61,094 nt of DNA from CAYHYG01 sp964360835 (GTDB lineage Bacteria; Patescibacteriota; Patescibacteriia; UBA1558; 2-01-FULL-52-15). The stretch lies in the NCBI GenBank assembly GCA_964360835.1, contig CAYHYG010000002.1:1-61094 (forward strand). The letters run 5' to 3'. Numbering within the stretch: the first letter of the stretch is position 1; every line of letters begins with the position of its first letter. A program made the position numbers and the translations under genes. Of the stretch, positions 1 to 7,212 are shown piece by piece. Under the pieces are notes generated by a model that did not search any database, was not told where the DNA came from, and worked only from the letters and a program-made list of their open reading frames with translations.

Positions 1-376
1 AATCTGCTTTTAACTTCTGCAAAATCATAGCCGACACCTCCTGTTTTGAATATTCTTTATCCCCCATAGTCACCGTCACGCCTTGACCTGACTGATTAAT
101 CTTGTAAGGCATAACTTTGGTATCCCGGGTGACTTCGGTGTCGTCAGAACGTCGGCCAATCAAACGTTTGACCGAATAAACGGTATTATTGGGGTTAGTC
201 ACGGCTTGGCGTTTGGCCGTCACACCGACCAGACGTTCGCCTGATTTTGAGATCGCCACGACCGAGGGCGTGGTTCTGTTGCCCTCGCTATTCTCTATAA
301 TTTTTGGTTGACCTCCCTCAACGATGGCCATGGCCGAATTCGTGGTGCCGAGGTCGATGCCTAATATTTTTGCCAT
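1..376 (-). CDS. dnaK: Molecular chaperone DnaK (Hsp70), N-terminal part, cut by the window edge
   Basis: About 125 N-terminal codons of DnaK are visible; the rest lies beyond position 1. The protein starts MAKILGIDLGTTNSAMAIVE, the phosphate-1 loop of the Hsp70 nucleotide-binding domain, and continues with EGNRTTPSVV and VGVTAKRQAVTNP, both typical of DnaK. DnaK folds and refolds proteins in the cytoplasm, using ATP with GrpE as exchange factor. It is the last visible gene of the hrcA-grpE-395..766-dnaK operon and is probably heat-induced through the CIRCE site at 1953-1979. No dnaJ is seen in the visible part. Identification is certain; completeness cannot be judged. Confidence 0.97.
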   Translation of the reverse strand, partial: MAKILGIDLGTTNSAMAIVEGGQPKIIENSEGNRTTPSVVAISKSGERLVGVTAKRQAVTNPNNTVYSVKRLIGRRSDDTEVTRDTKVMPYKINQSGQGVTVTMGDKEYSKQEVSAMILQKLKAD

Positions 377-394
377 TTTGCTTGTCTCCTTGTT

Positions 395-766
395 TTAATT
401 ATTTTTTGCTAAAGTGTTGCTTTGATTATCAGCTGGTCGTGGCTGACTATGTAACTGATGCCACAAATCCTTCTGACGCACAAAGTTATATACATTGAGA
501 AAATAGTTATCTTCCATAGCTTCAAAATCCAATAACTTACCCACTTCCTCCAATTGAATGTCAGTCAATATGGCGTTACCAACCAGACCCTGCGGCATAT
601 TTACGACATTGGCCAATAAATTGACTCTACATTGCTGGCACTGCATATGTGCTAGCAGTGTAAAGTCTGTCTCCTGCACGATAGAAATCTGAGCTTGCTG
701 GAAAGCTGCGTTGCAAGCAGGACATCGTTGAATCAACTTTAAGCTTAAATTGTGAGAATTAAACAT
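395..766 (-). CDS. Small zinc-ribbon-like protein between grpE and dnaK
   Basis: A 123-residue protein that I do not recognise as a named family. Two CxxC pairs, CPAC near residue 15 and CQQC near residue 43, suggest a small zinc-binding fold in the N-terminal half. The C-terminal half looks helical and ends in a polar tail. There is no signal peptide or membrane segment, so it is probably cytoplasmic. It lies 3 bases after grpE and 18 bases before dnaK, inside the heat-shock operon, where dnaJ would often sit. By position it may be a chaperone accessory or a sensor of unfolded protein, but that is inference only. The gene is very probably real, given the tight packing. Confidence 0.8.
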   Translation of the reverse strand: MFNSHNLSLKLIQRCPACNAAFQQAQISIVQETDFTLLAHMQCQQCRVNLLANVVNMPQGLVGNAILTDIQLEEVGKLLDFEAMEDNYFLNVYNFVRQKDLWHQLHSQPRPADNQSNTLAKNN

Positions 767-769
767 ATT

Positions 770-1270
770 TTATTTTATACTATTAACTACTACTTTGGCC
801 GGTCTGACGAGCTCATCACCCAAACTATAGCCATCAGAAATTACCTTGGTTATTTGTTGGTCGTCTATAGCAGTATCGTTGACTGTCTCTATAGCTTCGT
901 GTTTCAAATGATCAAAGGTGGCTCCAGCGGTCACATTCATAGACGTCAACCCCAGTCCTTTAATTACTTCCTCCGCCTGTCGTTTGACATGATCAAGCCC
1001 CACGGCCCACGGACTGGTGCGAATATCGGCTGGTATATGATCAAGTGCCGTCAGAAAATTATCAAAAAAGCTCAAAAAATCCAGAGCAAAATGCAGACGT
1101 GCCATCGAAACTGTTCTCTCCTGCTGACGCTCAGTATCTCGACGAAGATTCTCGTAGTCAGCTAGGGCCCGCTTCCAACCACTGAGCCGCTCCTCGGCTA
1201 AGCCTTGCCAATCAGTATCGGCTACTAATTCTTTTTCTACTTGTGTGTCTTGTACCTGTTCGTCAGACAT
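770..1270 (-). CDS. grpE: Nucleotide exchange factor GrpE
   Basis: A 166-residue GrpE. The N-terminus is acidic and disordered, followed by a long helix containing GWKRALADYENLRRDTERQ, the conserved dimerisation helix of GrpE. The C-terminal beta domain ends with DELVRPAKVVVNS, close to the family signature (LRPAxVxV). GrpE releases ADP from DnaK. Length is close to the usual 170-200 residues. It starts 4 bases after hrcA and is co-transcribed with it, so it should share CIRCE/HrcA control. Confidence 0.96.
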   Translation of the reverse strand: MSDEQVQDTQVEKELVADTDWQGLAEERLSGWKRALADYENLRRDTERQQERTVSMARLHFALDFLSFFDNFLTALDHIPADIRTSPWAVGLDHVKRQAEEVIKGLGLTSMNVTAGATFDHLKHEAIETVNDTAIDDQQITKVISDGYSLGDELVRPAKVVVNSIK

Positions 1271-1274
1271 AGTT

Positions 1275-1943
1275 TTATAACAATTTCATTACTTCCTCGA
1301 TAACCGAGATAGTCCTAGCGTAATTGGAACGTACCGGCGTAATCACGCCCATAACAATTTCCTGACTGCCATGTCGCGTAGCAATAACGGTACTACAATA
1401 ATCTCCAAAAGGATTTTCTCGCCCCAAGAGTACCGTCGGTTCTTCCTGATAGTGATCAAAAAAATCCGGTACTACCCTCTCCAGTTGATCCATCAATTCA
1501 GCGGCCTCAATCAAGGGACTACTATTGAGACGAAATTCCGGCTGAGCCAGTAACCTGCCCAAACCAGCAACATAGTATTCATCTCCTTCTCGCGCTATAA
1601 AAGCTGTGCCGTCTGACATCTGAGCTATCTCCCGCGCCAGCTGTCGCCAGCCATATCCATGGGCCCGTGATAACGCTCGATAACTTCGGCGCTCTAACTC
1701 TCTGTCTTCCATCAAATTATCAATGTAATAATGGAATCCTTCGAGCGTAGGGACACGTCCGGCAGAAATATGCGGCTGAATCAAATACCCAAGATGCTCT
1801 AGCTCCATCATTTCGTTACGTATGGTAGCCGGGCTAACCCCGAGATCAGACAGCTCCAATACTTCGGCTGAAGCCACAGGTTCTGCAGTCTGAATATACC
1901 TTTCGATAATGGCTCTTAGAAGTTTATTTTGCCGATCATCCAT
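1275..1943 (-). CDS. hrcA: Heat-inducible transcription repressor HrcA, short form
   Basis: A 222-residue HrcA. The N-terminal winged helix is clear: LLRAIIERYIQTAEPVAS, then GVSPATIRNEMMELEHLGYL and HISAGRVPT, all hallmark HrcA segments. The C-terminal part contains GRENPFGDYCSTVIA and GVITPVRSNYARTISVIEEV, matching the end of the HrcA effector domain. Typical HrcA proteins are about 340 residues, so roughly 100 residues of the middle effector region are missing. The reading frame is intact, so this looks like a lineage-specific reduction rather than decay. HrcA binds CIRCE elements, and one lies 10 bases upstream of this start codon, which implies autoregulation of the whole heat-shock operon. 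Confidence 0.94.
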   Translation of the reverse strand: MDDRQNKLLRAIIERYIQTAEPVASAEVLELSDLGVSPATIRNEMMELEHLGYLIQPHISAGRVPTLEGFHYYIDNLMEDRELERRSYRALSRAHGYGWRQLAREIAQMSDGTAFIAREGDEYYVAGLGRLLAQPEFRLNSSPLIEAAELMDQLERVVPDFFDHYQEEPTVLLGRENPFGDYCSTVIATRHGSQEIVMGVITPVRSNYARTISVIEEVMKLL

Positions 1944-1952
1944 TTTTTTGAG

Positions 1953-1979
1953 TTAGCACTCAAATGATAAGACTGCTAA
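1953..1979 (-). promoter_or_regulatory. CIRCE operator
   Basis: On the + strand the site reads TTAGCACTC, a 9-base spacer, then GACTGCTAA. The CIRCE consensus is TTAGCACTC-N9-GAGTGCTAA, so only one base differs. It overlaps the expected transcription start of the hrcA promoter and ends 10 bases before the hrcA ATG, as expected for HrcA repression. Confidence 0.95.
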
Positions 1980-1984
1980 TTTGT

Positions 1985-2012
1985 ACTGTACCATAACATT
2001 TTATCTTGTCAA
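1985..2012 (-). promoter_or_regulatory. Sigma-70-type promoter of the hrcA-grpE-dnaK operon
   Basis: Read on the minus strand: TTGACA (2007-2012), a 16-base spacer, then TACAGT (1985-1990). The start of transcription would fall at the edge of the CIRCE element. Confidence 0.75.
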
Positions 2013-2021
2013 TATAGCAAT

Positions 2022-2044
2022 CACGCCGCGTCCGACGCGGCGTG
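2022..2044. repeat. GC-rich palindrome containing the 15-bp repeat core, downstream of the pilin gene
   Basis: A perfect 9-bp stem (CACGCCGCG / CGCGGCGTG) with loop TCCGA, between hrcA and the pilin gene. Its centre, CCGCGTCCGACGCGG at 2026-2040, recurs exactly at 39798-39812 (opposite strand, same palindrome) and 44589-44603. It could stop pilin transcripts, but no T-run follows it in that direction, so I class it as a dispersed palindromic repeat. Confidence 0.7.
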
Positions 2045-2075
2045 AAAAATAAGAATTTTTTTGCGAAATCTAAAC

Positions 2076-2648
2076 CTAACGACCCACCCTGATAACATTA
2101 GAAACAGCATTGACGTACGGTAGACAAGAACCCACAACTACCCTATTACTAGTACCAGCTCGATAAATATAATAACCATTTGCTGAAGCATGGTAAGGGC
2201 CTAACGTTGGATCCTGGGGAATGGTCGGTAAATAAGTATCAACTAAGGAAGAAGTTAAATCCGCGCAACTAACAATACTGGTAGAAATCGCGGTTGCTTG
2301 AGCCGCGGCGGCCGTGCCACAGCCGGTACCGCCAGTCCAGGAAGCAGCATTACCGCAACCCTCTTGACCAGTTCCTAACATATAGGTGTTGCCGGCCAGA
2401 AGAGCGGCTGTTGAGCCAGCGATGCGAGCGTTAGGAAAGTTGCCATTATTATCAGCGATATAGGTCATAACTCCGTTTAAAATAGCGGTAATATCTTGCC
2501 AACGGCGGGCATTGTTGGACTCACCGATACGTTTGGCTGGATTAATAGCCACAAAAGCTGAAGCCGCCAAAATACCGATGATCGCTACGACAATAATTAA
2601 CTCAATGAGGGTGAAGCCGGGTGATTTAAGTCTATTTTTTGGTTGCAT
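2076..2648 (-). CDS. Type IV pilin (major pilin candidate)
   Basis: A prepilin of about 190 residues. A short basic leader is followed by the processing site and hydrophobic helix SPGFTLIELIIVVAIIGILAA, with the conserved Glu at +5 of the mature protein. The rest is a Cys- and Gly-containing globular head. It should be cut and methylated by a prepilin peptidase and assembled into a pilus by PilB, PilC and PilM encoded upstream. The ATG at 2648 is chosen. A GTG at 2660 would add four residues, but it lies almost at the predicted start of transcription. A strong separate promoter (2679-2707) suggests higher expression than the minor pilins, hence the major-pilin guess. Confidence 0.9.
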   Translation of the reverse strand: MQPKNRLKSPGFTLIELIIVVAIIGILAASAFVAINPAKRIGESNNARRWQDITAILNGVMTYIADNNGNFPNARIAGSTAALLAGNTYMLGTGQEGCGNAASWTGGTGCGTAAAAQATAISTSIVSCADLTSSLVDTYLPTIPQDPTLGPYHASANGYYIYRAGTSNRVVVGSCLPYVNAVSNVIRVGR

Positions 2649-2678
2649 GTATTTATACACAATTATAATTACAATCTA

Positions 2679-2707
2679 ATTATACCAAAAAAATCGCAAC
2701 TTGTCAG
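2679..2707 (-). promoter_or_regulatory. Promoter of the pilin gene, extended -10
   Basis: On the minus strand: CTGACA (2702-2707), 17 bases, then TATAAT (2679-2684) preceded by TGG (extended -10). It sits between the pilM stop codon and the pilin start, giving the pilin gene its own transcript. Confidence 0.8.
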
Positions 2708-2708
2708 C

Positions 2709-4517
2709 CTAATTAACCACAACCAGACTGACATCGCTCCATTCATTGACAGTATCGCGTATAGAAGACTTTGCTATCGCAAAATTAGCAGATAGCTCAT
2801 CATCCATCTTGGCCTGCCAAGGAGCGGCCGCTACCTCAATAAAAGACTGCCGGTCAAGCGCTAAAACTCTGACATTAGCAGTCACAACCACGCTCACCTC
2901 CTGACCATACGTTACAGTAACTAATTCTGGAGAGGTGGTTACCAGAGTCGTATCAAGGATATCCTCAATAACTATCAAATTATCCGGCCGCAACTGAGCT
3001 ACGACAGTCTGTCGCTCGAGAGCCCAAACATTGTCACCCAAGATACCGGAAACTATAGGCGCCCAACGGATAGGATCACTCCTATTTTCGGCTGATACTT
3101 GCTCAGTAACCGATTGCCAAAAATTGGCGTCAAGATTGATAGGGTGACTGACGGTAATATCTCTGACTACCCCTTGAACTGATGGGTAATCTCCATTGGG
3201 GGCCGACTCAGAGGTAACTGAATGGGAAACCCATAAATTTATTTCTAACTCTCTCACTTGCTCTGAGTCAGTAGTGGTTGTGGGTACCGGTACATTGGTC
3301 GAGGGAGTGTTTTGCCACCAGATATAAGCAAAAATACCACAAGCTACTAGGAATAGGGTTACTAAGACGATTAGTCTGCCAATCGGAATGTGCCCTCGGG
3401 TAGGTTTCATAGAAATAATCTTTGTCTTCTCCGGTTCCTTCTTGGATGGAGTCATATTGATTGTCTTGCTGGCACTCCGCAATTTTGGCTCTACAAAGTT
3501 GATCACATACTCCTTAGCTTGCGCCGACAGAGCCAGACCAAGAACCGGTAAAAATTTCGGCGATATTTGATCCTGCCCTTGCACCTTGTATTGAGTATCA
3601 GGTACAGCCTGCTGAGCCTCTAGACCGAGGTTACTACCCAAATACGGTAACAATCCAGGCATACTACTACTGCCTCCAGTCACCACCAATTTGGCTACTC
3701 TCTCCCCGCTTTTCTTTTGCCAATAATTCATCAGCATCCGAACCTCCACCAAAAGTGACTGTAAAGTTCGTTGCAAAACGACTGCTGATGGTTCCGCCGT
3801 TAATCCAACCTCTGCTTTCAATTTTTCTGCCTCTGCTAGAGATATTTTCTGACTCTGCATCAAAGCCTGGGAAAATTGTGAGCCAGCTACAGCAATGTTA
3901 ATTGATTCCCTGACAGTTCCGCCAGAGGCGATGACAGCAATAGTTTGGTCACTGCCGATATCCAGTATCAGCTGTGGGCTGGCTTCAGGAGCGGAAGATA
4001 AAGCCTGAACCAGTGAAATTGACTCGGTAGAAAACAGACGAACTTTCAAATTGACTGAGGCTAATAGTTTGATGTACTCATCAATAAGCTGACTATACGT
4101 AGCCACCACTAGAGATTCTCTGCCTGCCTTGGTTGTACGTAGATAATAATCGCCCACCATCTGACTGGGATCAATAGGTATTACCTCTGATACTTTCTGC
4201 CATAGCAAATCTTTGATTTCAGCCGGTTTCAGCGACACGGGTGTGGTTATAATTTGCGTAAAAACCAAATTTTCTGGCAAGGTGACCGCTGCTTCTTTGG
4301 CTACGATTTTCTGTGGTTGGGCCTTTTGTAATAATTCTTGCAATGCCTTTTTGGCTTTATCTTTATCAACGATACGACCTTGCTCAATAATACCCTCCGA
4401 AAGCTCGATTCGCGACCAGCTAGAAATAGCCGACTGCTGGCCGCTTTGACGAACAACGATCGCCTCCAATGAGGCATCGGAAATATTTATAGCGACTAAT
4501 TCTTGGTTTCTAAACAT
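2709..4517 (-). CDS. pilM: PilM-like pilus assembly ATPase with a membrane helix and C-terminal extension
   Basis: A 602-residue protein. Residues 1-345 form an actin-like PilM/FtsA fold: LVAINISDASLEAIVV at the start, LILDIGSDQTIAVIASGG near 183-200 (phosphate loop), and LVVTGGSSSMPGLLPYL near 277-293 (adenosine motif). A membrane helix lies at about 379-401, followed by about 200 residues outside the cytoplasm that I cannot assign. PilM normally ends near 350 residues and binds the short N-terminal tail of a separate PilN membrane protein. Here INFVEPKLR near 339-347 resembles the PilN tail, so this may be a PilM-PilN fusion. It is the last long gene of the pilus operon, just before the pilin. 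Confidence 0.85.
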   Translation of the reverse strand: MFRNQELVAINISDASLEAIVVRQSGQQSAISSWSRIELSEGIIEQGRIVDKDKAKKALQELLQKAQPQKIVAKEAAVTLPENLVFTQIITTPVSLKPAEIKDLLWQKVSEVIPIDPSQMVGDYYLRTTKAGRESLVVATYSQLIDEYIKLLASVNLKVRLFSTESISLVQALSSAPEASPQLILDIGSDQTIAVIASGGTVRESINIAVAGSQFSQALMQSQKISLAEAEKLKAEVGLTAEPSAVVLQRTLQSLLVEVRMLMNYWQKKSGERVAKLVVTGGSSSMPGLLPYLGSNLGLEAQQAVPDTQYKVQGQDQISPKFLPVLGLALSAQAKEYVINFVEPKLRSASKTINMTPSKKEPEKTKIISMKPTRGHIPIGRLIVLVTLFLVACGIFAYIWWQNTPSTNVPVPTTTTDSEQVRELEINLWVSHSVTSESAPNGDYPSVQGVVRDITVSHPINLDANFWQSVTEQVSAENRSDPIRWAPIVSGILGDNVWALERQTVVAQLRPDNLIVIEDILDTTLVTTSPELVTVTYGQEVSVVVTANVRVLALDRQSFIEVAAAPWQAKMDDELSANFAIAKSSIRDTVNEWSDVSLVVVN

Positions 4518-4529
4518 ATTTGAAGTTTA

Positions 4530-6029
4530 TCAATCAATCTTAATTTTATATAGCCGCCCCACACCAGCGCCTATATCGTGGAAGGATTCATAAATATACT
4601 GTCCGCCCGGAGCGACTACCCGAGGCCTTTCATAGAGATCGCCGGTAGTAAAATTTGCCAATTGAGTTATGTCGGATAAATTTCTGACGTTAATTTTATA
4701 CATATTCACATCCGTGTTCCCTGGCATATTATTTGAGGAAAGATATAAATATCCTCCAGCCGTGTCAACTGATAGGTATGAAGCCTCATACGCAGTTGTT
4801 GTGGTCGAAACACTATTCATGGTGTCGATTGCTATTTTACCAATCGTAATGTTCCGACTGGTAGTAAGATCATCCCAGATAGCGTAAGCAAAATTATCAA
4901 CTATCGCCAAGGCATGAAACGTCGTTGACTCACCGGGGTCCAGATTTACCCTTGAATCAATAGCGTTGGTGCTCAAATTTATTTTAAATAATACTGGAGC
5001 ATTCAGATTCGAATCCAATGACAAAATATAAGCATAGTCGCCTATAACCCTCATGTCAGTCTGAGAACCGGAACCTGTTGTAACTCTTAGCGTTGAAACA
5101 GCCGCCGTAGTCGATGCAAAAATTGAGGTGTCTATACTTTTGAGAAAAATTGAACCGGCAGTTGTGTGATTATAGGCAACATAAAGCTCATTCCCTTCAC
5201 TCGCCACTGCTGTCGGAATTGAAATGCATCCAGCGGTAACGCAAGCGTGCGACAAATCATCAAGCAGAGTAACCCCGCCGGCAGAGAAATTATTCAGATC
5301 AACGCGAGCGATTCCCAGTTTGCCGTCAGTTCCATTGACTCCAGTATAATTGTGATAGGCAACGTACAGATAATCGCCGATAACAATTGCATCCATATAT
5401 GTGGCTGCATTAGTGCTGACATTTTGCAACGTAGTTCCGACAGTAAACGTTTTCAGATCAACGCGAGCGATTGATAACTTATTACTGCTAGCTCCATCTC
5501 TATAGGCGACATATGCATAATCGCCGTGGGTAGCTACCGTGGCATAGAGACCAGTACTGGAACCTACGTTCACATTGGCACTGAGACTCAAAGTGTTGCT
5601 ACGGGGCTCCAAACCTTGGACTCGCTGTACCACTGTAAAAGGATTAGTAGCAACATTGATGGTAGAGCTGGCAACACTAGTCGAATTCAAAAATGAACTA
5701 GCGCTGGCAGCGCTGGCGACAAGATATCGCAAATTACCATTGGCTTGAATACCCACAACGCAATTAACATTAGTTCCAATATTATTTACATTAATACTAG
5801 TCACACCATTATTATTGCGCAGTTCCGCCAGAGCCGAATCAAGACAACCATCAGCTGCAGTGCCCAGACTCTGACCGAGTAAATCAGAGGTACCTGTTAG
5901 AGTGTAATCAAGATTCATAATGGCTAATCCTACGCCGACTACCAAAATAATACCTGTCATAAAAACCATTACAATCAAAGCGATAGCGCCTGTAGTATTA
6001 GATTGATCATCTTTTAGTTTAATTTTCAT
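4530..6029 (-). CDS. PilX-like minor pilus protein with beta-propeller-like repeats
   Basis: About 499 residues starting MKIKLKDDQSNTTGAIALIV. One N-terminal membrane helix is followed by a PilX-like region (GTAADGCLDSALAELRNN). From about residue 170 there are repeats of about 45-50 residues with the pattern 'DYAYVAY... GKLGIARVDL', resembling the LVIVD/beta-propeller repeats of surface proteins. It is probably a minor pilus or tip protein with an adhesive propeller. An in-frame ATG at 6098 lies deep inside the preceding gene. The start at 6029, 4 bases after that gene's stop, fits operon packing and membrane topology better. Confidence 0.78.
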   Translation of the reverse strand: MKIKLKDDQSNTTGAIALIVMVFMTGIILVVGVGLAIMNLDYTLTGTSDLLGQSLGTAADGCLDSALAELRNNNGVTSINVNNIGTNVNCVVGIQANGNLRYLVASAASASSFLNSTSVASSTINVATNPFTVVQRVQGLEPRSNTLSLSANVNVGSSTGLYATVATHGDYAYVAYRDGASSNKLSIARVDLKTFTVGTTLQNVSTNAATYMDAIVIGDYLYVAYHNYTGVNGTDGKLGIARVDLNNFSAGGVTLLDDLSHACVTAGCISIPTAVASEGNELYVAYNHTTAGSIFLKSIDTSIFASTTAAVSTLRVTTGSGSQTDMRVIGDYAYILSLDSNLNAPVLFKINLSTNAIDSRVNLDPGESTTFHALAIVDNFAYAIWDDLTTSRNITIGKIAIDTMNSVSTTTTAYEASYLSVDTAGGYLYLSSNNMPGNTDVNMYKINVRNLSDITQLANFTTGDLYERPRVVAPGGQYIYESFHDIGAGVGRLYKIKID

Positions 6030-6033
6030 ATTT

Positions 6034-7212
6034 TTATGAGGCGCAGCGACATAAACGTTTATACCCTGCAGGCGGCGCCACCGAACAAGAATATCCACCT
6101 GAGGCGGTCACATAACAAGTCGCAGTTCCATCTGACGATGGAGAATATTTCCCAGAGGATACCGCCTCACAAGTTGAGCAATTAGCGCCTCTATCAATCA
6201 TGATAGCACAAGCGGTATCTGACAAAGCGCCAGCCACACAACCGGCGTGAGTAGCACAGACAGTGGTGCAGGTTTGATCAGCCGCGCCCAAATAATAACA
6301 ATATCCTCCTGACAAATACCCGCCTGTACCACAGGATCCGGTGCAGGCCAGCTGGGTAAGACAGGCTGAACACGTGTTGTTACATCCATATCTACCACTA
6401 CACGTTGAGCCGTCTTCATCGTAAGCACCACTATAATAATTTCCATTTTGCGAACATGCGCTTGCCAATGACGAATCACAAACTTCACTGCCTACTTGAT
6501 TGGAATCTCCACATACAGCTTCAGTTGGCTGGGGAGCATTGGTAATCTTGTAACGAAAATTGATAGTAGTGCTGGCTGTGGTCGTAGCCGAAGCATAGGA
6601 CAGACCCGAGGTATTGGGAATACCGACAGCCAGTTGCACCTTGAGTGCTGGGTTGCCGTAAGACGTGCTGGTAGCAAAAACCAATCCACCGTCATAGACC
6701 GCTGAATTTTTATCCGCCGTCATCATATAGCTGGCGTCACCATAGCTTTGCATGGTAGTGCAATTACCGCTATTACCGTTGATAAAGCCTTTGTAACAGT
6801 CAATCCATAAACCTCGATGGGTCGAACTGCGCCAGTAGACCTTTACCGCTGTGGTAGTTGCGTTGTAATCACCACGACACTCGTACGGTAAGGCAGTCGC
6901 CGCTGAGGATGTGTTGAAATACAGAGCTAGATAATAAGAATTATACCCCTGAGCTCCCTCAAAATCCTGACATTCAGCTCCCGTGCTATCGGTTACTAAA
7001 CTAGTGGAATTTTTCAAAAGGAAATCCAAATTATTGAGAAACAGATTGGCATCATAGTGACTTCGTCTCTGAGCGGTAAACTTTGATCGAGATTGCTGCA
7101 ACATGATATTTAAGTTAATCACACCCACGATCATAAAACCGACAATAGTTAGATAAACAATGGCCTCAATGAGGGTAAACCCTCTGCCTATTCTGCTTTT
7201 GCTAATCAACAT
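6034..7212 (-). CDS. Prepilin-like minor pilin with cysteine-rich C-terminus
   Basis: A 392-residue protein with a prepilin leader and helix (GRGFTLIEAIVYLTIVGFM), so it should be processed and placed in the pilus. The middle looks like a pilin head. From about residue 235 the protein is cysteine-rich, beginning CGDSNQVGSEVCDSS, which resembles the DUF4215/Myxococcus Cys-rich repeats of the surface proteins at 18525 and 20714. The start overlaps the end of the upstream gene by 11 bases, typical of translational coupling. Likely role: pilus tip adhesin or minor pilin. Disulfides would form outside the cell. Confidence 0.85.
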   Translation of the reverse strand: MLISKSRIGRGFTLIEAIVYLTIVGFMIVGVINLNIMLQQSRSKFTAQRRSHYDANLFLNNLDFLLKNSTSLVTDSTGAECQDFEGAQGYNSYYLALYFNTSSAATALPYECRGDYNATTTAVKVYWRSSTHRGLWIDCYKGFINGNSGNCTTMQSYGDASYMMTADKNSAVYDGGLVFATSTSYGNPALKVQLAVGIPNTSGLSYASATTTASTTINFRYKITNAPQPTEAVCGDSNQVGSEVCDSSLASACSQNGNYYSGAYDEDGSTCSGRYGCNNTCSACLTQLACTGSCGTGGYLSGGYCYYLGAADQTCTTVCATHAGCVAGALSDTACAIMIDRGANCSTCEAVSSGKYSPSSDGTATCYVTASGGYSCSVAPPAGYKRLCRCAS

